Assembly: GCF_030915385.1 (NCBI RefSeq)
Contig: NZ_CP133268.1
Location: 4,438,001-4,502,000 of the forward strand
Length of the DNA: 64,000 bases
Source: Neobacillus sp. PS3-12
Lineage (GTDB): Bacteria > Bacillota > Bacilli > Bacillales > Cytobacillaceae
Reading direction: 5' to 3'
Positions 24,790-31,927 of the stretch are shown piece by piece. The notes beneath the pieces were generated by a model. The model saw only the letters and a list, made by a program, of their open reading frames with translations. It did no database searches and was not told the origin of the DNA. Numbering within the stretch: position 1 is the first letter of the stretch; each line of letters opens with the position of its first letter. Both the position numbers and the translations under genes were made by a program.

Positions 24790-26064
24790 ATGAAGTTTAA
24801 AATGCAAAACAAACAAAATCAACTGATAGAAAGAATTTCCGTTAAACATCTTGTTGTTGGCGTGGATATAGCCCAACAATTTCACGTGGCCAGAGCCGTA
24901 AATTTCCGTGGAATTGTAGTCGGAGATCCACTTACATTCAAAAATAATGAAGAAGGATTTACTAGTTTACTAAAATGGATTAAAAGTCTTCAAAGATTAA
25001 ACAACCTAGATGAAGCTATTGTTGGGATGGAACCAACTGGACACTACTGGATCAATCTTTCAAAATGGCTTTCTAATCAAGATATTGAAGTAGTAACGGT
25101 AAACCCACATTTAGTAAAAAAGAATAAAGAAAATCGTGATAATACTCAATCAAAAAGTGATAAAAAAGATGCTTTAGTTATCGCTGATATGGTAAAGAAC
25201 GGTTACTATTCTGAAGTTAGGTACACATCGGAATCATTCGAAAAACTTAGGGTTCTTATGTCTAACCGTGATGTAATTGTTAAACGCCTGGTCAGTTCCA
25301 TTAATCAATTAAATCGATGGGTAGATATCGTTTTCCCAGAACTACGACAGGTTTTCAAAGATATTAAAGGCAAAGGTGCGATCGCAACCCTTCGATTATT
25401 CCCAACCCCAATGGAATTAGAAACTATGCAGCCTCATGATGTAATCACAGGTTGGAAATCAATAATGAAGAGGCAGCCTGGATTAAAAAAGGCCCTATTA
25501 CTCATTCAATTAGCTAAGAAATCTGTCGGTACTAGACAAGCACTTGATGCTTATAAATTTCATTTAGAACAGTTATTAGAGGAATATGATTTAGCTGTAA
25601 CACAACTCGAAAGAGTTGAACAACAAGTTACCGAAGCATTAAACAAAATTTCTTTCGCTAAGAAACTGCTTACCATCAAAGGAATTAGTGAAATATCTTT
25701 GGCTGGCATATTAGGTGAGGCAGGAGATTTAAGTGGTTTCTCCCACGGGAATTCTCTACTAAGGCATGCAGGATTGCATCTAGCTGAGGCAAGTTCAGGA
25801 AAGTGGAAAGGCCAAATTGTCATTTCTAAACGCGGAAGATCGAGACTGCGACGATTCCTTTACTTAGCAACGATGAGCCTTGTGGTGAATAACCCAGAAT
25901 TTCAAGCATTACATTCTCATAATGTTAAGGTAAAAAAGATGAAGAAAATGAAATCGATTATGAAGTTAATTGGCAAGTTGGCTAGGATTTTTGTAGGTAT
26001 ATCAAGACGAAATGAATCCTATTGTCCTGATAAGGTCAAAGCATTTTCACCGTTGGCAGCCTAA
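24790..26064 (+). CDS. IS1111-type transposase (IS110 superfamily)
   Basis: ATG 24790 follows TTTAGGAGGAACCC; an upstream in-frame ATG at 24742 lies inside the element end and lacks a ribosome binding site. 424 residues. DEDD domain: HLVVGVDIAQQFHVARAVNF, IVGMEPTGHYWINLSKWL, and KSDKKDALVIADMVKNG. C-terminal Tnp20 domain: LLTIKGISEISLAGILGEAG and RHAGLHLAEASSGKWKGQ, then KRGRSRLRRFLYLA. Intact. RNA-guided recombinase of the same superfamily as the enzyme at 21747 but of the other subgroup. Confidence 0.94.
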   Translation: MKFKMQNKQNQLIERISVKHLVVGVDIAQQFHVARAVNFRGIVVGDPLTFKNNEEGFTSLLKWIKSLQRLNNLDEAIVGMEPTGHYWINLSKWLSNQDIEVVTVNPHLVKKNKENRDNTQSKSDKKDALVIADMVKNGYYSEVRYTSESFEKLRVLMSNRDVIVKRLVSSINQLNRWVDIVFPELRQVFKDIKGKGAIATLRLFPTPMELETMQPHDVITGWKSIMKRQPGLKKALLLIQLAKKSVGTRQALDAYKFHLEQLLEEYDLAVTQLERVEQQVTEALNKISFAKKLLTIKGISEISLAGILGEAGDLSGFSHGNSLLRHAGLHLAEASSGKWKGQIVISKRGRSRLRRFLYLATMSLVVNNPEFQALHSHNVKVKKMKKMKSIMKLIGKLARIFVGISRRNESYCPDKVKAFSPLAA

Positions 26065-26385
26065 TACAGAATTGAAGATTATTCGTCCTCTTGAAATAAA
26101 TAATATAGGACACTATATTGACCGAATGTTGGCTTATTCGTAGGATTTCAAATATGTACGGAGTACCAGATTTGTTCAACAAAAGGGCACCGACCCATCA
26201 GGTTAGCATAACTGGCCTCCACCCCTTGGATAGGTATGACGAAGGAATGATAGGGCAAATGACCCGTTGAGACATGGGAGGGAAAGCCTCCAGGGGCGGC
26301 GTGGAGCATGTACATTATATGGTAAATTGTGGAGTTGCACTATCTCCTCTATTTAACTATGCCTTCACGGAGCCTTATTAATCTG
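26065..26385 (+). ncRNA. Candidate bridge RNA region of the IS1111-type element (3' of transposase)
   Basis: The 320 bp after the stop codon contain no gene but a GC-rich, structured core around 26188-26310, with complementary tracts such as GGCCTCCACCCC / GGGGCGGCGTGG. In the IS1111 group the guide RNA is expected on this 3' side. A long inverted repeat (26122-26149 with 26428-26455) has its second arm just outside the putative element end. Confidence 0.45.
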
Positions 26386-26455
26386 AACTCATTTCATTTA
26401 ATTGTTAACCCTATATGAAGGGGTATGAAATCCTGCGAATAAGCGAGCATTCGAG
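26122..26455. repeat. 28-bp inverted repeat spanning the IS1111-type 3' end
   Basis: The arm 26122-26149 is complementary to 26428-26455 with three mismatches (both arms contain the GCTTATTCG / CGAATAAGC core and GGATTTCA / TGAAATCC). The loop encloses the candidate guide RNA and the right end of the element. Confidence 0.65.
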
Positions 26456-26546
26456 AGAAAATCTTATTTAACTGAGGGAGTTGAATAAGGTAATATTTGG
26501 ATTAAGATAGATATAAGTAGAAAAGTTAATAACAAGGGGTGATTTT

Positions 26547-26711
26547 TTGGAGAAAAATATTGGGGATGTAGATTTTTTTAAACAAGTAGTAAAAAGACTT
26601 TGCAAAAAAAAACAATATTTCCCCTCAGAACCTAAATTTGAAATCATCGAAAACGTAATGGTTATTATCATTTACTTCAGTAAAATAAGGTATATTATAT
26701 GTGTTGAATAG
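26547..26711 (+). CDS. Short hypothetical protein, 54 aa
   Basis: TTG start with AAGGGGTG seven bases upstream. The product begins MEKNIGDVDFFKQVVKRLCK and ends with a hydrophobic stretch (VMVIIIYFSKIRYIICVE). No family recognised. The support is only the ribosome binding site and uninterrupted frame. Confidence 0.35.
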   Translation: MEKNIGDVDFFKQVVKRLCKKKQYFPSEPKFEIIENVMVIIIYFSKIRYIICVE

Positions 26712-26746
26712 ATTCTCTCTAAAGACAGGAAAAGTAGGTGAACAAA

Positions 26747-26896
26747 GTGGGAAAATATCAATTGGATTCCAAAGGTCAGGTAGCTGTGACAAAGTTTCAT
26801 GAAAAACAGACGCCTGCCAAATTTGATAAAAAGCAGCAACTTGAAAAAATGCGTGCGGAGTATTTGAAAAAGAAGCAAAAACAAACAGATAAATAA
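26747..26896 (+). CDS. Small basic conserved-looking protein, 49 aa
   Basis: GTG start (26747) after AAAGTAGGTGAACAAA. Sequence MGKYQLDSKGQVAVTKFHEK followed by a Lys/Gln-rich helix (KKQQLEKMRAEYLKKKQ). Short highly charged proteins beginning xKYQLDxKGQ occur in Bacillus genomes without assigned function. A strong terminator follows 10 bp after the stop, which supports a real gene. Confidence 0.6.
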   Translation: MGKYQLDSKGQVAVTKFHEKQTPAKFDKKQQLEKMRAEYLKKKQKQTDK

Positions 26897-26905
26897 TATG
26901 AATGA

Positions 26906-26937
26906 AAACATAGGAAGACTAAAATCTCCCTATGTTT
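26906..26937 (+). terminator. Terminator after the 49-aa gene
   Basis: ACATAGG-AAGA ... TCT-CCCTATGT stem around TAAAA, followed by TTTTTCTTATT. Confidence 0.7.
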
Positions 26938-26983
26938 TTCTTATTCGACGTTCTTTTTTTCAATTGATGATAGAGTTTATTAT

Positions 26984-27064
26984 TCCCAATTTTTCTTATT
27001 CTTCTTTTACAAAGCATTTCTTTTGTATGGTTTCCAATCCTTTTTTGAAAAGAAAAAGAAATAA
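26984..27064 (+). pseudogene. 3' remnant of the membrane-protein family found at 1806
   Basis: The 26 codons QFFLFFFYKAFLLYGFQSFF then EKKKK-stop align with the C-terminus of the protein at 1806-2276 (QFFLNFISKAFLLYGIQYLL then ESKNKRKF). The upstream part is missing. Confidence 0.6.
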
Positions 27065-27084
27065 CTAATGCTTATTAAAGTAAA

Positions 27085-27405
27085 CTGCCCATATATACAG
27101 TATCAGCAAAAAAACATTGATATGATGCACCTTTTATCATTGTTTATATGTAACCGTAGAATGGCGTTTAAGGACTTGACTTGGAGCCTCTATGGGTACG
27201 ATTTGTCTTGAAAGGCTGAAGCAGTTGTTTCATCAGGCAAAAGAGCCTATCATACCCACCTCTCCAAGTAAAGTCCTATCGTTGTTTACGTTGAAAACTA
27301 TAATTACTTACTGAAGATAACAAGTAAACAAAGATAGAAAAGGGCTTTTTTTGTTTCGTTATTTACGATGATTACGGTCAAAAATCATACTGTATATATG
27401 GGTAG
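27085..27405. repeat. Nested inverted repeat of about 320 bp, no gene
   Basis: Outer arms CTGCCCATATATACAGTAT (27085-27103) and its complement at 27387-27405 (one mismatch). Inner arms AGGACTTGACTTGGAG (27171-27186) and CTCCAAGTAAAGTCCT (27262-27277), one mismatch, with a smaller AGGCT/AGCCT pair inside. Resembles a non-autonomous transposable element or a foldback structure. 27406-27760 holds nothing I can identify. Confidence 0.65.
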
Positions 27406-27783
27406 CTTTAGTTCAACAAGAACTGTCATTTTTAACTGAGTCTTTTGCTGCGCAGTACAACGATACTATGAATGAAAGAAAATATAAGATGACTGTTAAA
27501 TGGTTTATATGTACGTTGTAGTTGGCTTCTTTGTTTAGTATTAACTTTGGCAACGGTCTCTGAGCGGTAGTCTTTTGAGCGGTTTGGTATTTCGGATTAG
27601 CAGAGAAAAGTTGTTATACCCTACTCGAAATATGGAGCTTGACTTCAACTATGGTTTAAGTCCTATAATGAACCTGACGCATCGTATCAGAGGATTTGAG
27701 GCGTTATAGAGAATGCTGATGATTCTGTCGTAGTTATTACGTGTTTGTATCCAATTAAAACAACGAAAAGGAGCTCACTAACT

Positions 27784-28524
27784 ATGAAAGCACTTGTCAC
27801 TGGCGCAAATAAAGGAATCGGTTTCGAAATCGCTCGAAGTCTTGGAAAGCGTGGCTATGACATTCTCGTTGGGGCGCGTGATGAAGCCCGCGGGCAGGCA
27901 GCAGTCGAAAAACTTTCCGCAGAAGACATATCAGCAACGTTCATCAAGATTGATTTGAATGATTTAGACAGCTTGCACGAAGCGGCTAAAATGGTTACCT
28001 CGCTCGATATTTTGGTCAATAATGCTGGAATTCCTGATAGTGTCAAGCCTGGGCGTGCGGCGCTCGACCTTGCAAAGCATACCATTGACTATACAACTGA
28101 GGATCTACGCACGACGATGGAAACGAATTTTCTCGGCACCCATGAACTCATGAAAAATCTGCTGTCATCTCTGACAGACAATGCGAAAATCGTCAACATC
28201 ACCGTCCCGATTTCGCCGACCGACTTTTGGCACCCGCTCGCTTACATTACGAGCAAAGCAGCACTCAATGTGATGACACTGACCTACGCTTACGAGTTCG
28301 AAAAAATGGGCAGCCATCGCCAGATTTTCGGCATCATGCCTGGCGCTGTCGCAACCGACTTGAACGGCATGGAAGCTGGTGCGCACGGCGGATTCGTCAA
28401 GTCTCCCGAAGCCGCCGGGCAGATGAGTACCGACATTATCCTGTCTGATAAGAATCAAAATGGCCAAATTATTCAGTACGATGGTAAGATTGTTACAGAT
28501 TATGAGATTCAGCTGAGAGGCTAG
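27784..28524 (+). CDS. Short-chain dehydrogenase/reductase (carbonyl-reductase-like)
   Basis: ATG 27784 chosen for the AAAAGGAGCTCAC just upstream. 246 residues: cofactor loop VTGANKGIGFEIARSLGKRG at the very N-terminus with GARDEARG (Arg favouring NADP), NNAGIPD, the catalytic Ser in NITVPIS, and YITSK providing Tyr and Lys. All classical SDR features are intact. It is clearly more GC-rich than the flanking DNA, suggesting recent transfer. Stands alone, followed by a strong hairpin. The substrate cannot be read from sequence; reduction of small carbonyls is most likely. Confidence 0.9.
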   Translation: MKALVTGANKGIGFEIARSLGKRGYDILVGARDEARGQAAVEKLSAEDISATFIKIDLNDLDSLHEAAKMVTSLDILVNNAGIPDSVKPGRAALDLAKHTIDYTTEDLRTTMETNFLGTHELMKNLLSSLTDNAKIVNITVPISPTDFWHPLAYITSKAALNVMTLTYAYEFEKMGSHRQIFGIMPGAVATDLNGMEAGAHGGFVKSPEAAGQMSTDIILSDKNQNGQIIQYDGKIVTDYEIQLRG

Positions 28525-28566
28525 AAACATCAAATCTCTGTCATTGATACGAATTTGACCGTTCAC

Positions 28567-28594
28567 TTAGGGTACCCTTCCTCGGGTGCCCTAA
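28567..28594. terminator. Hairpin terminator after the SDR gene
   Basis: TTAGGGTACCC / GGGTGCCCTAA, an 11-bp stem with one G-T pair and a six-base loop; only a short A/T run follows, so it could act in both directions. Confidence 0.6.
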
Positions 28595-28599
28595 AAATT

Positions 28600-29057
28600 T
28601 CGCCTCATAGCCTTTATGGTGAACCGTACCATAAGTAAATTAGGTTTTTTAAGTACAGCACCTACTTATGTATAGTGGGAGAGGTACTGTTTCTTGTGTT
28701 ACAGGTTAGATGTTAGGCGCTCACGAGAGAGCAGGTTTGATGTCGGAATGAAACTGGCATTTTTATAGGTTTTACCGAAATTAACAAAACAGTAAATCAT
28801 TATTGGCCTTGCAATTAAACTTCCATTTGCAAAGCGAAAACGTAATCGAAATGTGGATAAAAGCGGTGAACAGTCTGAAATTGTCCTGATGGTTAATTGC
28901 CACAATTACCAAATGGATAAAGTAAAAAAATTCTGTGGGATAATGATGCATTGGGAATGACTACTTTTGAAAAGTAAAACTGCATTTCGATTATAAGTTT
29001 GACATTTAGTTTCGCTAATTCAAAAACATAAGGTTTGTGAAAAATTACACTTATGCT
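28600..29057. other. Gene-free stretch
   Basis: No reading frame with a ribosome binding site or recognisable similarity on either strand. Probably decayed sequence. Confidence 0.45.
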
Positions 29058-29112
29058 AACGGGGGCATTACTGGAATAACGGTAATGCTTTTTCTTCTTC
29101 AAGTAAAGGGCA
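29058..29112. repeat. R2 dispersed repeat, copy 2
   Basis: AACGGGG followed by hairpin GCATTAC/GTAATGC, then TTTTTCTTCTTCAAGTAAAG and GGCAG. Confidence 0.65.
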
Positions 29113-29174
29113 GAATAGTGAATAAGGTGTTGGATACTATACTGTAGACCAGTCCATTTGTAGGGGTGAGGAAA

Positions 29175-29396
29175 TTGCGTAAAATTCTCAAAGTTATAGG
29201 GATAATAGTTGGTGGTTTGATTCTCTTCTATATTTTATTGTTTGTCCTTGGAGCTATTTTTGGTACCATTACTAAACTTTTTGGAGTATTAACTTACAAT
29301 GGTGGTAAATTTACATTCAATATTGTTGGACTTATTTCGTTAATAGTAACGGTCCTTTTAGTAAGATATGTATTGAAAAAATTTAGCAGAAAATAA
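29175..29396 (+). CDS. Small two-helix membrane protein
   Basis: TTG at 29175 is chosen over GTG at 29166 because AGGGGTGAGG covers the latter and is the only ribosome binding site. 73 residues with two hydrophobic helices (VIGIIVGGLILFYILLFVLG; NIVGLISLIVTVLLVRYVL) and basic ends (RKILK, KKFSRK). No known function. Immediately followed by an R2 hairpin repeat. Confidence 0.5.
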   Translation: MRKILKVIGIIVGGLILFYILLFVLGAIFGTITKLFGVLTYNGGKFTFNIVGLISLIVTVLLVRYVLKKFSRK

Positions 29397-29410
29397 GAAC
29401 CGCATGAACA

Positions 29411-29480
29411 AACGGGTAGCTTATGTTAAAGATGGGGTTGTTGCGGCGATCCCATTTCTTATTGCTCTAACGGTAGCAGT
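29411..29480. repeat. R2 dispersed repeat, copy 3
   Basis: AAACGGGTAGCTTATGTTAA, hairpin ATGGG...CCCAT around GTTGTTGCGGCGAT, TTTCTTATTGCTCTAACGGT. Confidence 0.65.
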
Positions 29481-29536
29481 TTAATGGAAGAATTGGTAAT
29501 ATTATATTCCATTTAATAGTTGTAGGAAGTGATAAA

Positions 29537-29968
29537 TTGCTCGTTTATTATTTAATGCTTATACTTGGAGCTGTATTTGTAATAGGTGCAATATTTGTCT
29601 TAATTGTTATGTATGGTACTAAAGACTTTCGATTATTAAATATAGGTAAATGCCTTGGAGTCTTACTTTTGGGTGTTTTATTCTTAGTGATTACTCTCCC
29701 TAGCCTAAAATATGTTGTACTAAAGGAATATGATGTCGTCAGTGGAAAATGTGTGATCGAAATAGATTCATCAGGTCGTTCTCCTGAAGCGGACTTTAAA
29801 ATGCTCAATTCAGATGAAATGTTTACCTTCAGAAATATTCCTAAGCTGAATGCTTATGGAAAGTCAATTCCTTATTATTGTAAGGTGACGGTTACAAAAG
29901 ACCATCAGGTTGAAATTAGTTATAAAATATATGATGTGAAAACACGAAAGTTTATAACAAGTAAATAA
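29537..29968 (+). CDS. Membrane-anchored protein of unknown function
   Basis: TTG start with TAGGAAGTGATAA upstream. 143 residues: two membrane helices at about 3-25 and 40-60, then an extracellular domain of about 80 residues of mainly beta character (KEYDVVSGKCVIEIDSSGRS; FRNIPKLNAYGKSIPYYCKV), with two Cys that could form a disulfide. No family recognised. It lies between R2 repeats in an AT-rich accessory region. Confidence 0.55.
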   Translation: MLVYYLMLILGAVFVIGAIFVLIVMYGTKDFRLLNIGKCLGVLLLGVLFLVITLPSLKYVVLKEYDVVSGKCVIEIDSSGRSPEADFKMLNSDEMFTFRNIPKLNAYGKSIPYYCKVTVTKDHQVEISYKIYDVKTRKFITSK

Positions 29969-30077
29969 CTTATATTTACAATTATAAATAATAAAAGATG
30001 TTCTTACTTCTTTTTACCCTTGATAGATACTTCAGTTTATAAATAAAGTTTCCTAAACTAAGGGTGCCTATATTCAA

Positions 30078-30127
30078 TGACGGGAAGCTGCGGTGATCCC
30101 GTTTTTCTTATTGAACTAACGGAACAG
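30078..30127. repeat. R2 dispersed repeat, copy 4
   Basis: ACGGG...CCCGT hairpin around AAGCTGCGGTGAT, then TTTTCTTATTGAACTAACGG. Confidence 0.65.
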
Positions 30128-30184
30128 AATATTTAAACAATAACATTTTACATAGTTCATAGTTAATATGCTTTTAATCATCGA

Positions 30185-30300
30185 GGAAAGGTTGTTACGA
30201 CAACCTTTGCAGCCCGGCTGAGACGAAGCCAATGCTGCTTGGCGTCCCTTAACAAGGTGCTAAATAATGGACACAGATTCCCAATTCTTATCCTGTATAC
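30185..30300 (+). other. Possible structured leader upstream of the MurE paralog
   Basis: Hairpin AAAGGTTGT-TACG-ACAACCTTT (30187-30208), then GCAGC...GCTGC enclosing GGCT...AAGCC, then CTTAACAAGGTGCTAAATAA. GC content is higher than in the flanks and it sits 60-170 bp before the murE-like start. It does not match a riboswitch class I can identify with confidence. Confidence 0.3.
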
Positions 30301-30355
30301 CTAAAAAATCAAAGGGAATACTATTTTATTATGAAGCACTAAGGTAGGTGTTACC

Positions 30356-31849
30356 GTGCAGATTGGTAAATTGGTGGATAAGCTTTTGATTAAAAATGTA
30401 GTGGGAAATTCCAATCTTGAAATTCAAGGTATAGAAGTTGATTCCCGGAAAGTAAAACCAGGTGATCTTTTTATTTGTTTACCGGGCATTACTGTTGATG
30501 GTCATCGTTTTGCAAATGATGCAGTGGTAAATGGTGCAGTTGCTGTGTTAATAGAAAAAGACATTGATCTTCCGTCACATATTACAAAAATCCGAGTCTC
30601 AGATACACGACTGGCAATGGCAATATTATCTGCCGAATTTTACGGACACCCTACTAGTAAGCTAAACCTCATTGGGGTAACTGGAACGAATGGCAAAACC
30701 ACAACTACGTATTTAATTGAAAAAATTCTTAACGAAAATAACAAAAAAACAGGTTTGATTGGTACCATTCAAATGCGAATCGGAGAATATACAGAAAAAA
30801 CATTTAATACGACACCTGAGGCAATCGAACTCCAACGCTTTTTTAAAAAGATTCTTGATCACGGCGGAGAGTATGCTGTTTTAGAAGTCTCCTCCCACGC
30901 ATTGGATATGGGAAGGGTCCGAGGTTGTAATTTTAAAAGTTCAATTTTCACCAATCTAACACATGATCATTTGGACTATCACGATACAATGGAGAAGTAT
31001 CGTGAAACAAAGTCATTACTTTTTTCACAGCTGGGAAATACATATGATAATCTACCTAAGGCGGCTATTATTAACTTAGACGATGAAGTATCTAATTATA
31101 TTGCAAGAAAAACTAGTGCGCAAATCATTACCTATGGAATTCATAACAAAGCTGATGTTCAAGCAAGAGATATTGAGATCACTTCGAAGGGAACTTCTTT
31201 TGTTGTAGATACATTTAATGGAAGTATTCCTTTAAAGTTACAGTTAACCGGAAAATTCAATGTGTATAACTCCCTTGCAGCTCTCACTGCTTGTCTTGTG
31301 GAAGATGTCCCACTTGAACGAATTAAATCAAGCTTGGAGACATTCGAAGGAGTAAGAGGCCGCTTTGAGCGTGTAGAAGCCGGTCAAGATTTTACTGTAA
31401 TCGTCGATTACGCCCACAATCCGGATGGTTTACAAAATGTATTAAGAACTGCTAAACAGATTACGAAAGGAAAACTCTTGTGCATTGTGGGATGTGAAGG
31501 GGATCGTGATCGGAAAAAGCGCCCGGTAATGGCTAATATTGCAGTCGATTATTCGGACTATGCAATCCTAACATCGGATAATACACGATCGGAAGAACCT
31601 GAAGATATTTTAATGGAAATGAGCAGTGAACTGATCTCTAAAAATTTACATTCTGGACGGTACAATGTCATCACCGATCGTCGAGAGGCTATTTATCATG
31701 CAATCGAAATGGCTAGGCAAAATGACTGCATTATTATTACTGGTAAAGGTCATGAAACGAACCAAATTATCAAGAACAATCAATTTATTCCATTTGATGA
31801 CCGCGAAATCGCATTTGAATGTATAAAAAATAAAAGAATTTTATTTTAA
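30356..31849 (+). CDS. MurE-family UDP-MurNAc-tripeptide ligase paralog
   Basis: GTG start after AAGGTAGGTG. 497 residues, the normal MurE size: N-terminal UDP-substrate domain (IEVDSRKVKPGDLFICLPG), ATP-binding domain (GVTGTNGKTTTTYLIEKIL, VLEVSSHALDMGRVRG, TNLTHDHLDYH), and C-terminal domain (VDYAHNPDGLQNVLRTAK; ITGKGHE). MurE adds meso-DAP (or Lys) to UDP-MurNAc-Ala-Glu in the cytoplasm. The meso-DAP motif DNPR is DNTR here (SDNTRSEEP). The housekeeping murE of Bacillus lies in the dcw cluster, so this is probably a second copy, paired with a flippase 79 bp downstream. Confidence 0.9.
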   Translation: MQIGKLVDKLLIKNVVGNSNLEIQGIEVDSRKVKPGDLFICLPGITVDGHRFANDAVVNGAVAVLIEKDIDLPSHITKIRVSDTRLAMAILSAEFYGHPTSKLNLIGVTGTNGKTTTTYLIEKILNENNKKTGLIGTIQMRIGEYTEKTFNTTPEAIELQRFFKKILDHGGEYAVLEVSSHALDMGRVRGCNFKSSIFTNLTHDHLDYHDTMEKYRETKSLLFSQLGNTYDNLPKAAIINLDDEVSNYIARKTSAQIITYGIHNKADVQARDIEITSKGTSFVVDTFNGSIPLKLQLTGKFNVYNSLAALTACLVEDVPLERIKSSLETFEGVRGRFERVEAGQDFTVIVDYAHNPDGLQNVLRTAKQITKGKLLCIVGCEGDRDRKKRPVMANIAVDYSDYAILTSDNTRSEEPEDILMEMSSELISKNLHSGRYNVITDRREAIYHAIEMARQNDCIIITGKGHETNQIIKNNQFIPFDDREIAFECIKNKRILF

Positions 31850-31927
31850 TCATGCTGGCTCGCTTTTTAAAAAATTTCCCAGATTCTATTTGACCATTGG
31901 TAATTATGGAGGTGGGCAGGTACTGTA

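Larger units (their letters stand above)
24715..26385 (+). mobile_element. IS1111-type element (IS110 superfamily) with long 3' non-coding end
   Basis: The transposase gene is flanked by short subterminal inverted repeats AATAGGGCTCC (24721-24731) and GGAGCCTTATT (26369-26379), typical of the IS1111 group. More than 300 bp of non-coding DNA lie between the stop codon and the right end. Exact ends need comparison with another copy. Confidence 0.7.

Noticed and set aside
27085..27405. Large tRNA-like or rRNA-derived structure
   Set aside because: No cloverleaf, no conserved rRNA motifs; only concentric inverted repeats.
30185..30300. SAM-I or TPP riboswitch
   Set aside because: Fragments (GGTGCTAAAT, GGCTGAGA) recall these classes, but the other conserved blocks and the order are missing.
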